Notes: generated from the letters alone by a model not told the origin. A stretch of DNA of 64,000 bases from Corynebacterium freneyi (GCF_030408835.1 NZ_CP047357.1:2232001-2296000); one strand, 5' to 3'; positions 26,630 to 35,708 are shown, numbered from the stretch's first letter. Numbers and translations: made by a program.

Positions 26630-27471
26630 GGTGCTGTTGCAAAGTTGGGGCAGTAGGAAGATCGACGTGAAATAATCACAGCCATGGGTATCGTCTCCGG
26701 TCGTCGTTTCCCCGTGACATCATTCTGTGGGCAGTGCGGTGGTACTGCCGCTACGGGGTGAGCTACCGAGACTTGGAGGAAATGATGACCGAGCGGGGCG
26801 TGCCGGTTGATCACACCACGATCTACCGCTGGGTCCAGAAATACGCCCCTGAGCTGGACAAGCAAACACGGTGGTACCGGCAGGTGCCTGACTGGCAGGC
26901 CAGTTCCTGGCGGGTGGATGAGACCTATATCCGGGTCGGCGGCAGGTGGTGCTACCTCTATCGGGCGATCACCGCCGGTGGCCAGACCCTGGACTTTTAC
27001 CTCTCTCCGAAGCGGAACGTGGCCGCAGCGAAGCGTTTCCTGGCCAAGGCCCTCAGATCCAATGCGTCAGCCGGGTATCCCAGAGTGATCAACACCGATA
27101 AAGCACCCTCCCTAGCCAGGGCAATCGCCGAGTTGAAGTCAGAGGGAATCTGCCCGCCAACAGTGGAACACCGGCAGGTGAAATACCTCAACAACATCCT
27201 GGAAGGCGACCATGGTCGGCTGAAGCGGATCCTCGGGCCGAAAGACGCGTTTAAGAACCGGACATCTGCATATCGGACGTTGAAAGGGATGGAGGCGATG
27301 CACTCATTGCGGAAAGGGCAAGGCACGATGTTTGCCTACGGGCAACCGAACCCGGACGCGGTGATCGTCAACCGGGTCTTCGAGACGGCCTGAGAACGCC
27401 CACACGCAGCGGCCATCAGGGAATGAGAAACTGAGTCTTCGCTGCTCTCCCCCCAACTTTGCAACAGCACC
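26630..27471 (+). mobile_element. IS1628-like insertion sequence (IS6 family), full copy
   Basis: 842 bp with perfect 21-bp terminal inverted repeats (GGTGCTGTTGCAAAGTTGGG...). The flanks (CCAGCAGC left, CTTCATCA right) are not an 8-bp duplication, so the copy has taken part in rearrangement rather than being a simple insertion. In direct orientation with the remnant at 18800-19098. Confidence 0.93.
26684..27393 (+). pseudogene. IS6-family transposase, one-base frameshift
   Basis: ATG 26684 gives MGIVSGRRFP, then the frame is lost at a CCCC run near 26715 where five C would restore PRDIILWAVRWYC. The rest is intact in the next frame: the helix-turn-helix (YGVSYRDLEEMMTERGVPVD), the DDE domain with WRVDETYIRVGGRW (Asp), VINTDKAPS (Asp) and EGDHGRLKR (Glu). 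A start inside (at 26734) would give a shortened protein of 219 residues. Either a recently dead transposase or a homopolymer sequencing error. Confidence 0.85.
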
Positions 27472-27774
27472 CTTCATCAGGCCTCACGTGAGTCCATGGA
27501 AGGCGAAGCCGCCACCTGGACTCCCTTCCTAGACGTCTACCGCACCGTCTGTGCTCCCTCCACGTTCGACGACACCGACATCTCAATCGAGGACGTCCTC
27601 GGCTCAATCGACACAAGCACACTCAACTCTGCACCGGAGACTCCGGATAGTTTCGCCGCCGCCATAGACACCATGCTCACGGCGCTGGGCAACGAGGACA
27701 TCGCGGCCACACTCCCGCCGACGGCCAACGTCGACCACTCCGTTCAGGCCGGCGAGCACAAACCCGAGCTGTAG
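27472..27774 (+). pseudogene. C-terminal gene fragment cut by IS1628-like element
   Basis: The frame is open from the IS edge (LHQASRESMEGEAATWTPFL) to the stop at 27774 and carries acidic sequence (DDTDISIEDVLGSIDTST). Codon use is normal for the region, so this is likely the end of a larger element gene whose beginning was lost at the IS. Function not recognised. Confidence 0.45.
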
Positions 27775-28073
27775 GCATCCTGCAGGACAACACCGGCATG
27801 CTGGCACGCCGTCCTGCGGGCATGCCACCACACCTCCAAGACACACGGCGTCTGCGGTGTCCGACCGACAGGATGGACGCAAGTCACCGCCTGCCAGAAC
27901 ACCCTGCGAAACAACACCCTGAACTGCGGATATCCACAAACAGGTTGAACTTCAGCAATCACGGCAGTACCCTCAGGTTCAGAGGCACCGACCCGAGAAG
28001 GATAAAGCTGGGTTCCCGAATGGGAGTAAGGCACTAGGCCGAGAATTCCTTTGCTCCGGGGGTCGGTGTCCTT
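27775..28073. other. Spacer with GGCATGCC-type short repeats
   Basis: No gene seen. It holds GCGGGCATGCCACCACACCTC, closely matched near 30709 (GGCATGCCACCACACCTC) and related to 14687 (GCGGGCATGCCATCACGCC), plus a repeated AACACCCTGC(G) at 14711 and 27898. These may be remnants of element-specific sites such as partition or transfer sequences. Confidence 0.35.
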
Positions 28074-29015
28074 CTATTTCTTAGGCGCTTTATTTTTCAG
28101 CTTATCCAAGTAGCCGCCTGGATCTTCAGACAGGCGACCGACGATAAAGTCGACAGTGTGCGGATTGTACACATAAGATGCATTCTTCTCATGCTCCGCA
28201 CTCCTATCATAGCTAAATCGTGCATCTCCCTTCATATGATGCCCCGCCGTAAAAAGGGTGAAGTCATACATATTGAAGCGCAAACGAACCTCCCCTCCAC
28301 GGGAAATCTTGATGCCCTCCCTCCTGGGGCGCTTGTTAACTTTCTCCACAATGACACCCGGAGTATACGGATAATAGCTCATTGCATCCTTGACATCTTT
28401 GACTATCGCCACCCCCGCATCAGCATCACGAGCGACAAAAACATTCAGATCAGCATCCCCCTCCTTCTTGACAAGACGCAGGCTAGTCTCAAAGACCGCG
28501 GCAACCTGCTGATTTCCCTCAGGGCCAGCGGCGTTGGAAAGGTGCCCCTTTCGCTTCAGCAACTCCTGAGCAGTAGCTACATCATACTTCGCCCTAATCA
28601 CATCCGGCTCAATACTGCCCCGGCGTATAGCCAGAGCCAAATGATTCTCTGGCATGATCTCACTAACCGAGTCGCCATGCAGATCCTCCAACTGGTCGGC
28701 ATAATTGGTCACAGAAGCCTGCAAAAACGGCCCATAGAATAGCTCATACTCGTCTGTTATGAAATGCGTATTGGTATTTCGGAATCGAATCAACTCCCGC
28801 ATATTAACCCTGAGTGGCGACTTTTCATTGGTATATATCTTCTTTAGGCAGTCCTCAAGAGCAATAGTGCGGTCAGGATTGTCCGAGTAATAGATCGAAT
28901 CAATGCCTCGCTCATCAATGAGATACGCCTTCAACATGAGCTCCCATGCATTACAAAGGAAAATTGAACACGCTTCCGCATGATACTTAAGCGTAGGCCT
29001 GTTGTAGAGTTCAAC

Positions 29016-30468
29016 GGCTCTTCCGGATCTGGGGTGCGTAGCCGGGATGAGGTACCAAGTATGAGGATCGGGACCCACCACAAGATATAGGGGTCCCTGG
29101 TGCGAAGATGAAAGCTCCTACACAACCATCTTTCGCCCCGAGGACCTATGCCCGATTCTACGTCTCTTATTGCTGACACCATCATCCGGACCGTTGAACT
29201 CGGCCTGACCATCACGGGCGCCGCGATCGATGAGCGCCACACGTGGATCACCTGCCGCCCGGTGGAACAGGATGCCTCCTGCCCGGCCTGCGGGATGAAA
29301 GGCCGGCTGCGTGATCACCGGATCCGTGAACTCGTGGACCTGCCCGTCGTCGGGCATCCCACCCGGTTACGGATCCGGCTACCCCGTTTCACCTGCACCA
29401 ACACCGCCTGTGCGACAAAGATCTTTCAACAGCAACTCGTGTGCGCGAAGCGGAAAGCCAAGCTCACCGACCGCTGCACCCGCTGGATCCTCCAGCGCCT
29501 GGCGATTGACCGCATGAGCGTTGCCGCGATCTCGAAGTCCCTGGACATCGGCTGGGATCTGGTCAACCAGGTAGCCCTCGAACAGGCCTGGGAGCTGATC
29601 TACGCTGATCCCACCCACCTGGCCGGAGTCCGCGTCCTGGGGGTGGACGAGCACAAATGGAAACACCGCCGCGGCGACGGTACTCCCGGTTTCGTCACCG
29701 TCATCGTCGACCTGACGCCGAACGTGGACGGCACCGGGCCCGCCCGGCTGTTGGACATGGTGCCGGGCAGATCCGCTGAGGTGCTGCGCCGCTGGCTCGC
29801 CGCCCGGGAGAAGTCCTTCCGCGACCGGGTGAAAGTCGTGGCGATGGACGGATTCGCCGGCTACCACACCGCCACCACCGAGCAGCTGCCGAAGGCGAGG
29901 AAGGTGATGGACCCGTTCCACGTCGTGCACCTGGCCGCCGACAAGCTGACTATGACCCGGCAGCGGATCCAACAGGACACCTGTGGGCATCGCGGCCGGT
30001 CAGGGGATCCCTTGTACGGGGTGCGTCGGATCCTGCTAACCCGGATGGGACTGCTGACCGACAGGCAGAAAGCGAAGCTGGACGCGGTGTTCGCTGATGA
30101 GCGGCACACGGCTGTGGATGTCACGCACTGGACGTATCAGGACATCATCGCAGCCTATGAGCATCCTGACCGTCGGGTCGGGAAGAGGTGGATGTACAAA
30201 ATCATGTGCCGGATCCGGAAAGATCTTCCCGCCGGGGTCCAGGAGCTGGGGCAGTTGGGCCGGACGATGTGGAAACGACGGGCCGAGATCCTCGCGTACT
30301 TCGACACCGGCGCTTCCAATGGCCCCGTCGAGGCCATCAACGGACGGTTGGAGCACCTGCGTGGCATCGCACTCGGGTTCAGGAACCTCAACCACTACAT
30401 CTTGCGGTCACTGATCCACTCCGGAGGGTTCCAGGCCAAGATCAACGCACTCTAAAACCGGAAGGGCC
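29016..30468 (+). mobile_element. ISL3-family insertion sequence, copy B (1,453 bp)
   Basis: Terminal repeats GGCTCTTCCGGATCTGGGGT (left) and GGCCCTTCCGGTTTTAGAGT (right, read inward) and a perfect 8-bp target duplication AGTTCAAC at 29008-29015 and 30469-30476. It is a simple insertion into the DUF3644 gene, about 98-99 percent the same as copy C by eye. Confidence 0.95.
29148..30455 (+). CDS. ISL3-family transposase (copy B)
   Basis: 435 residues, full length. Zinc ribbon CPACGMKGRLRDHRIREL with CTNTACATK, helix-turn-helix around VAAISKSLDIGWDLVN, catalytic blocks VLGVDEHKWK, VVAMDGFAGYH, DPFHVVHLAADKL and GASNGPVEAINGRLEHLRG. It differs from copy C at a few positions, such as MK versus DE after the first Cys pair. 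Confidence 0.93.
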   Translation: MPDSTSLIADTIIRTVELGLTITGAAIDERHTWITCRPVEQDASCPACGMKGRLRDHRIRELVDLPVVGHPTRLRIRLPRFTCTNTACATKIFQQQLVCAKRKAKLTDRCTRWILQRLAIDRMSVAAISKSLDIGWDLVNQVALEQAWELIYADPTHLAGVRVLGVDEHKWKHRRGDGTPGFVTVIVDLTPNVDGTGPARLLDMVPGRSAEVLRRWLAAREKSFRDRVKVVAMDGFAGYHTATTEQLPKARKVMDPFHVVHLAADKLTMTRQRIQQDTCGHRGRSGDPLYGVRRILLTRMGLLTDRQKAKLDAVFADERHTAVDVTHWTYQDIIAAYEHPDRRVGKRWMYKIMCRIRKDLPAGVQELGQLGRTMWKRRAEILAYFDTGASNGPVEAINGRLEHLRGIALGFRNLNHYILRSLIHSGGFQAKINAL

Positions 30469-30765
30469 AGTTCAACTGCCAGGGCAAATGCTTCTTTACT
30501 CTTCTCGAGAAGGCGAGCACAAGTTGGGTCTTTTTCATTCTTCTTCACCCGGACGATTCTACTCGACAGGAAGCCACCACCGGGCTTTCGGCCGTATTAG
30601 CTGCTGGCCTAGGCGACCAGGAAAAACCTCACGCGCAGCTTCACCCCGCTAGATACCGTAGGAGACGTACGTCACCCCGGAGATGGCGCTTGGGGAACCG
30701 CTGGCTAGCTGGCATGCCACCACACCTCATTCCCTGAGATCTACGCCGTACCTAGCTTGACGGCT

Positions 30766-30939
30766 ATGGCATTCACGCAGGAAGAGCGCTTCGGCGCCCA
30801 CGAAGACCAGATTGACAACCTCACCGAAGCCATCGAAGCACAGCAACGAACTCTCGACGTCCTCATCGACGCAGTCAACAAGATGCGGCGCACCGCAGGG
30901 CTGGCCCCGCTCGACATCGTCGTCTCCGAGGACGAGTAG
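30766..30939 (+). CDS. Short coiled-coil protein upstream of ArdC-like gene
   Basis: 57 residues starting MAFTQEERFGAHEDQIDNL and continuing as one amphipathic helix (TEAIEAQQRTLDVLIDAV). The stop overlaps the first base of the next start, so the two are co-translated. Plasmids and ICEs of actinobacteria often have such a small helical protein before ArdC-like genes. Role unknown. Confidence 0.6.
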   Translation: MAFTQEERFGAHEDQIDNLTEAIEAQQRTLDVLIDAVNKMRRTAGLAPLDIVVSEDE

Positions 30940-32840
30940 TGGCCACGAAGGAAGAGCGACGTCAAATCGCCGAGAAGAACCTGGCCGAACTGCACGAGAA
31001 CATCGCCGCTGCCGTCGAAACGATGCAGACACCGGAGGGCTGGAAGGCATGGCTGGACATCACGTCCAGCTTTCCGCAATACAGCCTCAACAATCAGCTC
31101 GCACTGCTCAAACAGTCGGTAGACCGTGGAATCAATCCTCGGGCATTCGCCAGCTTCCGCCGGTGGAAGGAGGCCGGTTACCCCGTCCAAAAGGGGCAGC
31201 AGTCGTTTCGGGTCCTCGGCCCCGTACTGAAGAAGAGACCTCATGATAAGGAATCCGGCAAGCCCCTCACCGACGGTGAAGCCGACAACCGTGATTCCTC
31301 GACAATCGTGTGGAAGCGCGTTCCCGTCGCATTCAAAGCCGTGCCTGTGTTCGAGATCAGCCAGACCGAAGCGGCCGAGCTGACGCAGATTCCGGAAGAA
31401 CTGGTGCCCGAGAAGCTCACCGGGCTGGCCCCAGACGGTCTCATTGATCGGCTGACGGACTATGCCGCTTCCCACGGCACGCCCGTGGAGTACCAGCCAC
31501 TCGCCGAACTTGGAGGTGCCAACGGCTACTTCCGTGCCGACCATGACGGATCCAACCGAAAGATCGTTGTTGGGACTGACCTGGATGAAGCCGCCCGTGC
31601 CAAGACCCTTATCCATGAGATCGCACACATGCGTCTTCATGTTGGCAACCAGGGCATGTCCCGGTCGACGCAGGAGATCGAAGCAGAGTCCACCGCCTAC
31701 GTTGTCGCAGCCCAGTTCGGCCTCGACACCAGCCAATACACCTTCCGCTACGTAGGCGGCTGGTCGGGCTATGACGCCGACGCGATCAGGGAAACCGCCC
31801 AGCGAGTCATCGACATCTCCGGCGAAATCACCGACGCAGTGCGCGTAATTGAGGAGACCAGCACCAATGATGCCGCCAAAGAACGCGCCATCGACCTCAC
31901 CTCCCGCACCGAGGCCATCGCCGAGCGGGCAACCGAGACAGCGGATTCGCTGGAGGCTGCACGGGCCGGCATCAGCCTCGCGGACAGCGCTGAGTACCCT
32001 GCCGCAGCCGTGCGGCAGTCCGCATACAGCGCGGCCGCGCACCATGGTCTCGGAGTCGCATCAAAAGTCCTTCACGACGGCACGCTGAGCTTCACCCGCG
32101 ACGACGCCGCCAATCTGACAGTGGAGATCAACGAGGACGCTGGAGGTGTTCGGCTCAGTTGGACGAGCTACGACTGGGAACCGCACGGAATGGAGTATCA
32201 GCGCGAGTGGGAGCAGTCCTTGTCATCCACCGACGCGCTCGACTCGATCAGAGCTACGGTGCGATCGTGGGCAGCTGAGTCCAACCCCATCGAGACGCGT
32301 GGGATGGAGGACATCGACGAGCTCGCGGCCGCGACGTCGAATACACCGGCAACCGCGACCGAAGACCCCGTCTTCACGACCGAAGATGTCGCTGACGACG
32401 AGACACTGGACGATGAAGGGGCGATCCACAGGGGAAGCTTCATTCTCCGACGGACGGCACATCCCAGCGGGCGTATAGAGGTAACCGACTCATCCGGCAA
32501 TGTGCACAACACGGCGATGATTGCCGACCTCACCAAGATCCGCCAACTCGTCGACGTCTGGCAAATCGATCGAAATCTCATCGACCAAGATCACCTTTTG
32601 CTTAGCGCACCCGACCTTCAGTTGGAGCAGATGACGTTCTCCAAGGACTACTCAGAGCAAGCTCAAATTGCGCGACGCATTTACGACAATCGGACTAACC
32701 GGCCAGGAGTGATCCACAGTGCCGGCACGTCAAAGCCGACTGTCCCCGGCCCTGCCGACGTCGGACTGGCTCCCGTTGAACTCGCCGAATACGCGCGGGA
32801 TTACCGGCTCTTCCGGATCTGGGGTGCGCAGCCGGGATGA
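30939..32840 (+). CDS. ArdC-like antirestriction/metallopeptidase protein, C-terminus cut by ISL3 copy C
   Basis: Frame of 633 residues. The N-terminal ArdC-type ssDNA-binding domain (about 15-150: MQTPEGWKAWLDITSSFPQYSLNNQLAL..., FRRWKEAGYPVQKGQQSFRVLGP) is followed by a zinc peptidase segment with KTLIHEIAHMRLH (HExxH, about residues 225-237) and a third ligand candidate in EIEAESTAYVV. Such proteins protect incoming plasmid DNA in the recipient. Residues after about 622 (LFRIWGAQPG) are encoded by the IS, so the native C-terminus is missing. GTG start overlaps the 57-residue gene. Confidence 0.82.
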   Translation: MATKEERRQIAEKNLAELHENIAAAVETMQTPEGWKAWLDITSSFPQYSLNNQLALLKQSVDRGINPRAFASFRRWKEAGYPVQKGQQSFRVLGPVLKKRPHDKESGKPLTDGEADNRDSSTIVWKRVPVAFKAVPVFEISQTEAAELTQIPEELVPEKLTGLAPDGLIDRLTDYAASHGTPVEYQPLAELGGANGYFRADHDGSNRKIVVGTDLDEAARAKTLIHEIAHMRLHVGNQGMSRSTQEIEAESTAYVVAAQFGLDTSQYTFRYVGGWSGYDADAIRETAQRVIDISGEITDAVRVIEETSTNDAAKERAIDLTSRTEAIAERATETADSLEAARAGISLADSAEYPAAAVRQSAYSAAAHHGLGVASKVLHDGTLSFTRDDAANLTVEINEDAGGVRLSWTSYDWEPHGMEYQREWEQSLSSTDALDSIRATVRSWAAESNPIETRGMEDIDELAAATSNTPATATEDPVFTTEDVADDETLDDEGAIHRGSFILRRTAHPSGRIEVTDSSGNVHNTAMIADLTKIRQLVDVWQIDRNLIDQDHLLLSAPDLQLEQMTFSKDYSEQAQIARRIYDNRTNRPGVIHSAGTSKPTVPGPADVGLAPVELAEYARDYRLFRIWGAQPG

Positions 32841-34258
32841 GGTACCAAGTATGAGGATCGGGACCCACCACAAGATATAGGGGTCCCTGGTGCGAAGATG
32901 AAAGCTCCTACACAACCATCTTTCGCCCCGAGGACCTATGCCCGATTCTACGTCTCTTATTGCTGACACCATCATCCGGACCGTTGAACTCGGCCTGACC
33001 ATCACGGGCGCCGCGATCGATGAGCGCCACACGTGGATCACCTGCCGCCCGGTGGAACAGGATGCCTCCTGCCCGGCCTGCGGTGACGAAGGCCGGCTGC
33101 GTGATCACCGGATCCGTGAACTCGTGGACCTGCCCGTCGTCGGGCATCCCACCCGGTTACGGATCCGGCTACCCCGGTTCACCTGCACCAACACCGCCTG
33201 TGCGACAAAGATCTTTCAACAGCAACTCGTGTGCGCGAAACCGAAATCCAAGCTCACCGACCGCTGCACCCGCTGGATCCTCCAGCGCCTGGCGATTGAC
33301 CGCATGAGCGTTGCCGCGATCTCGAAGTCCCTGGACATCGGCTGGGACCTGGTCAACCAGGTAGCCCTCGAACAGGCCTGGGAGCTGATCTACGCTGACC
33401 CCACCCACCTGGCCGGAGTCCGCGTCCTGGGGGTCGATGAGCACAAATGGAAACACCGCCGTGGCGACGGTACTCCCGGTTTCGTCACCGTCATCGTCGA
33501 CCTGACGCCGAACGTGGACGGCACCGGGCCCGCCCGGCTGTTGGACATGGTGCCGGGCAGATCCGCGGAGGTGCTGCGCCGCTGGCTCGCCGCCCGGGAG
33601 AAGTCCTTCCGCGACCGGGTGAAAGTCGTGGCGATGGACGGATTCGCCGGCTACCACACCGCCACCACCGAGCAGCTGCCGAAGGCGAGGAAGGTGATGG
33701 ACCCGTTCCACGTCGTGCACCTGGCCGCCGACAAGCTGACTATGACCCGGCAGCGGATCCAACAGGACACCTGTGGGCATCGCGGCCGGTCAGGGGATCC
33801 CTTGTACGGGGTGCGTCGGATCCTGCTAACCCGGATGGGACTGCTGACCGACAGGCAGAAAGCGAAGCTGGACGCGGTGTTCGCTGATGAGCGGCACACG
33901 GCTGTGGATGTCACGCACTGGACGTATCAGGACATCATCGCAGCCTATGAGCATCCTGACCGTCGGGTCGGGAAGAGGTGGATGTACAAAATCATGTGCC
34001 GGATCCGGAAAGATCTCCCTGCCGGGGTCCAGGAGCTGGGGCAGTTGGGCCGGACGATGTGGAAACGACGGGCCGAGATCCTCGCGTACTTCGACACCGG
34101 CGCTTCCAATGGCCCCGTCGAGGCCATCAACGGACGGTTGGAGCACCTGCGTGGCATCGCACTCGGGTTCAGGAACCTCAACCACTACATCTTGCGGTCA
34201 CTGATCCACTCCGGAGGGTTCCAGGCCAAGATCAACGCACTCTAAAACCGGAAGGGCC
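32806..34258 (+). mobile_element. ISL3-family insertion sequence, copy C (1,453 bp)
   Basis: Same length and ends as copy B. No target duplication: GGATTACC on the left, GGTTATCT on the right. With an intact sister copy 2.3 kb away in the same orientation, the simplest reading is that one flank was replaced by recombination or an adjacent deletion. Confidence 0.95.
32938..34245 (+). CDS. ISL3-family transposase (copy C)
   Basis: 435 residues, intact, nearly identical to copy B. Differences seen include CGDEGRLRD for CGMKGRLRD and CAKPKSKL for CAKRKAKL. All catalytic blocks (DEHKWK, MDGFAGYH, the final NGPVEAINGRLEH) are present. Confidence 0.93.
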   Translation: MPDSTSLIADTIIRTVELGLTITGAAIDERHTWITCRPVEQDASCPACGDEGRLRDHRIRELVDLPVVGHPTRLRIRLPRFTCTNTACATKIFQQQLVCAKPKSKLTDRCTRWILQRLAIDRMSVAAISKSLDIGWDLVNQVALEQAWELIYADPTHLAGVRVLGVDEHKWKHRRGDGTPGFVTVIVDLTPNVDGTGPARLLDMVPGRSAEVLRRWLAAREKSFRDRVKVVAMDGFAGYHTATTEQLPKARKVMDPFHVVHLAADKLTMTRQRIQQDTCGHRGRSGDPLYGVRRILLTRMGLLTDRQKAKLDAVFADERHTAVDVTHWTYQDIIAAYEHPDRRVGKRWMYKIMCRIRKDLPAGVQELGQLGRTMWKRRAEILAYFDTGASNGPVEAINGRLEHLRGIALGFRNLNHYILRSLIHSGGFQAKINAL

Positions 34259-34381
34259 GGTTATCTGTGGAACTCCGCAAAGCTCCGCCATGGGTCGCCT
34301 CGACAACTCACTCACGCCGCGGCGGTAGCCATGCTCGTCGTCGGAGCGATCGGTTTCGCCGTGGCCACGCTGCTGGCATGA
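34259..34381 (+). pseudogene. C-terminal fragment of a membrane protein
   Basis: The frame runs out of ISL3 copy C as WNSAKLRHGSPRQLTHAAAV and ends in one hydrophobic segment (MLVVGAIGFAVATLLA) and a stop. It is the tail of a gene whose front was lost when the right flank of copy C was rearranged. Confidence 0.45.
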
Positions 34382-34541
34382 AGTCGGCTGTTCGTCTGCT
34401 GCGTGGAGGCTAGCTGCCCCATCGCCAGTCGGGCTCCGATCCCTCTACCGGGAGTTCTGATCTTTACATGACGTTGGTTAATAACCGCTCGACGGCTTGC
34501 CTCCACCTAAAAAGGCGAGATAGAGCGAGACGGAAAACGAG

Positions 34542-34748
34542 CTATTCCTCTAGCTCAATATCAAGGCCAATGAGTTCAATACCCATCAGGCGACCGTCGG
34601 TCGACACATCAATAGCGCCGGCCATTTCCCCGTCCTCCCAGCATAGCTGAATATTATGGGAAAACTCAGGGTCCCCCCTCAACCCCTCTAACGTCACCGA
34701 AACGCAGCCATCCTGCATGACCACCTTCGCGAGAAATTCAGTCTTCAT
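34542..34748 (-). CDS. Small acidic protein, DUF2283-like; putative immunity/antitoxin
   Basis: 68 residues from ATG 34748 (MKTEFLAKVV), strongly acidic. The C-terminal part GAIDVSTDGRLMGIELIGLD has the strand-turn-strand pattern of DUF2283-type proteins, which are found next to DUF4258 toxins. An AGAGGG ribosome-binding site lies inside the end of the upstream gene, whose stop is 1 base away, so translation is coupled. Composition is less GC-rich than the chromosome. Partner role is inferred from gene pairing. Confidence 0.62.
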   Translation of the reverse strand: MKTEFLAKVVMQDGCVSVTLEGLRGDPEFSHNIQLCWEDGEMAGAIDVSTDGRLMGIELIGLDIELEE

Positions 34749-34749
34749 A

Positions 34750-35142
34750 TCACGCCCTCTTGAATACAAGGATAGTCACAACCCAGGCATTATCATTCAA
34801 GGAGACAACGATTCTGCTCTTTTGATCCGTGATCTGCCACGTGTTGTGCCTCTTGTCCCAACGATAACTCTTCGGATTAGAGACCGCGTCCTCGACCATC
34901 GACTTCGAAACGCCCCTCTTCCGCATCCGATCCAACGCGTGGGGCGTGTAGCCGGCAATGTAGCTCGGCGGCCGTGCCCCATGAAGGGGAACGACTTGAA
35001 CGTCACCCCCTCCAAGGGCCGACTGCACGGAAGGCGCCGCAGCTGCAAGCTCCGGTACAGGTCTCGCACTCGCAATGGGCGAGACCAGCGATCCGATCAC
35101 GAAAGCACAAACCACGGCGGAGATCATCCGGCGCATTCTCAT
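34750..35142 (-). CDS. Secreted DUF4258-type toxin candidate
   Basis: 130 residues from ATG 35142 (MRMRRMISAVV); GGAGGAA lies just before it, which favours it over ATG 35154. A Sec signal peptide (hydrophobic core then SPIASARP) is followed by about 45 linker residues and a compact C-terminal domain: YTPHALDRMRKRGVSKSMVE, then YRWDKRHNTWQITDQ and IVVSLNDNAWVVTIL. HxxxRMxxRG plus the three-strand end is the DUF4258/RelE-like (BECR) pattern of RNA-cutting toxins. A toxin of this class with its own signal peptide would act outside or on neighbours. Domain call by eye; function inferred. Confidence 0.65.
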   Translation of the reverse strand: MRMRRMISAVVCAFVIGSLVSPIASARPVPELAAAAPSVQSALGGGDVQVVPLHGARPPSYIAGYTPHALDRMRKRGVSKSMVEDAVSNPKSYRWDKRHNTWQITDQKSRIVVSLNDNAWVVTILVFKRA

Positions 35143-35161
35143 AGCTTCCTCCATAGGTTTG

Positions 35162-35621
35162 AATGAGCACTACCTTGGTGCCGAGCGTGTCATAGGTAAT
35201 TCCACTTGTCTATGAATCCCTTACTGACGGGGGGGTGATACACCCCTCCCCGTGGATGACCCCATGCCCAGCTTTCACCCGCCGAAAACCGGCCCACATC
35301 GCTTAACCAGGGGCAACGCTGACCTCAAGGCCCAGACTCACCGACTCAGAGTCGCGCTACTCATGCAAGTACCTAGACACTCTCGGCGGGGGGGGGGAGA
35401 GACAACTCCGTCCCACCTAACGGCTCGGCCTTCTGGAATCACCGCCACCCGACATCGAGAGCCGGACTGCCGCCGAACAGTCGGGCAGATAGCCATCGTC
35501 AACCGTCCATCAACCCCTGCGATCGCTCTGCATCCCGAGCAGCGGCGACCAAGGGGCGTATAGCCCGGGCAGTGCATACGGGCACTTCGGAGCCCCTTTC
35601 GCCCCCGCGATCTCTGCGACA
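35162..35621. other. Gene-free stretch between toxin pair and recombinase
   Basis: About 460 bases with no convincing gene. It contains a run of ten G near 35390 and palindromic pieces. The segment just before the recombinase (GGGATACGACAATAGGGACC) could belong to its promoter or recombination site. Nothing else recognised. Confidence 0.4.
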
Positions 35622-35708
35622 ATGGGATACGACAATAGGGACCGCACGGGAGGCGAAGATGGCCCACGCGATGCACCGCAGGACGGCATCAACACAGATC
35701 TGGTCAGC

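Larger units (their letters stand above)
28074..30548 (-). pseudogene. DUF3644 protein gene split by ISL3 copy B
   Basis: The C-terminal part lies at 28074-29015, the first 28 or so codons at 30469-30548, and ISL3 copy B sits between. Removing the IS and one AGTTCAAC duplication joins KEAFAL to AVELYNRPTLKYHAEACSIF in frame. The DUF3644 hallmark FLCNAWELMLKAYLI, then IALEDCLKKIY and ELIRFRNTNTHFI, are present. A GTG at 30548 is the likely start. Base composition is clearly less GC-rich than neighbours, a sign of separate origin. DUF3644 proteins are often found in defence or mobile regions; their activity is not established. Confidence 0.83.

Noticed and set aside
28158..28742. Plus-strand open frame opposite the DUF3644 gene
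   Set aside because: Antisense to a gene with recognisable domain features; no ribosome-binding site or similarity.
35252..35563. Open frame of 103 codons in the spacer before the recombinase
   Set aside because: Crosses a run of ten G, has a Pro/Arg/His-rich composition and no convincing start signal.
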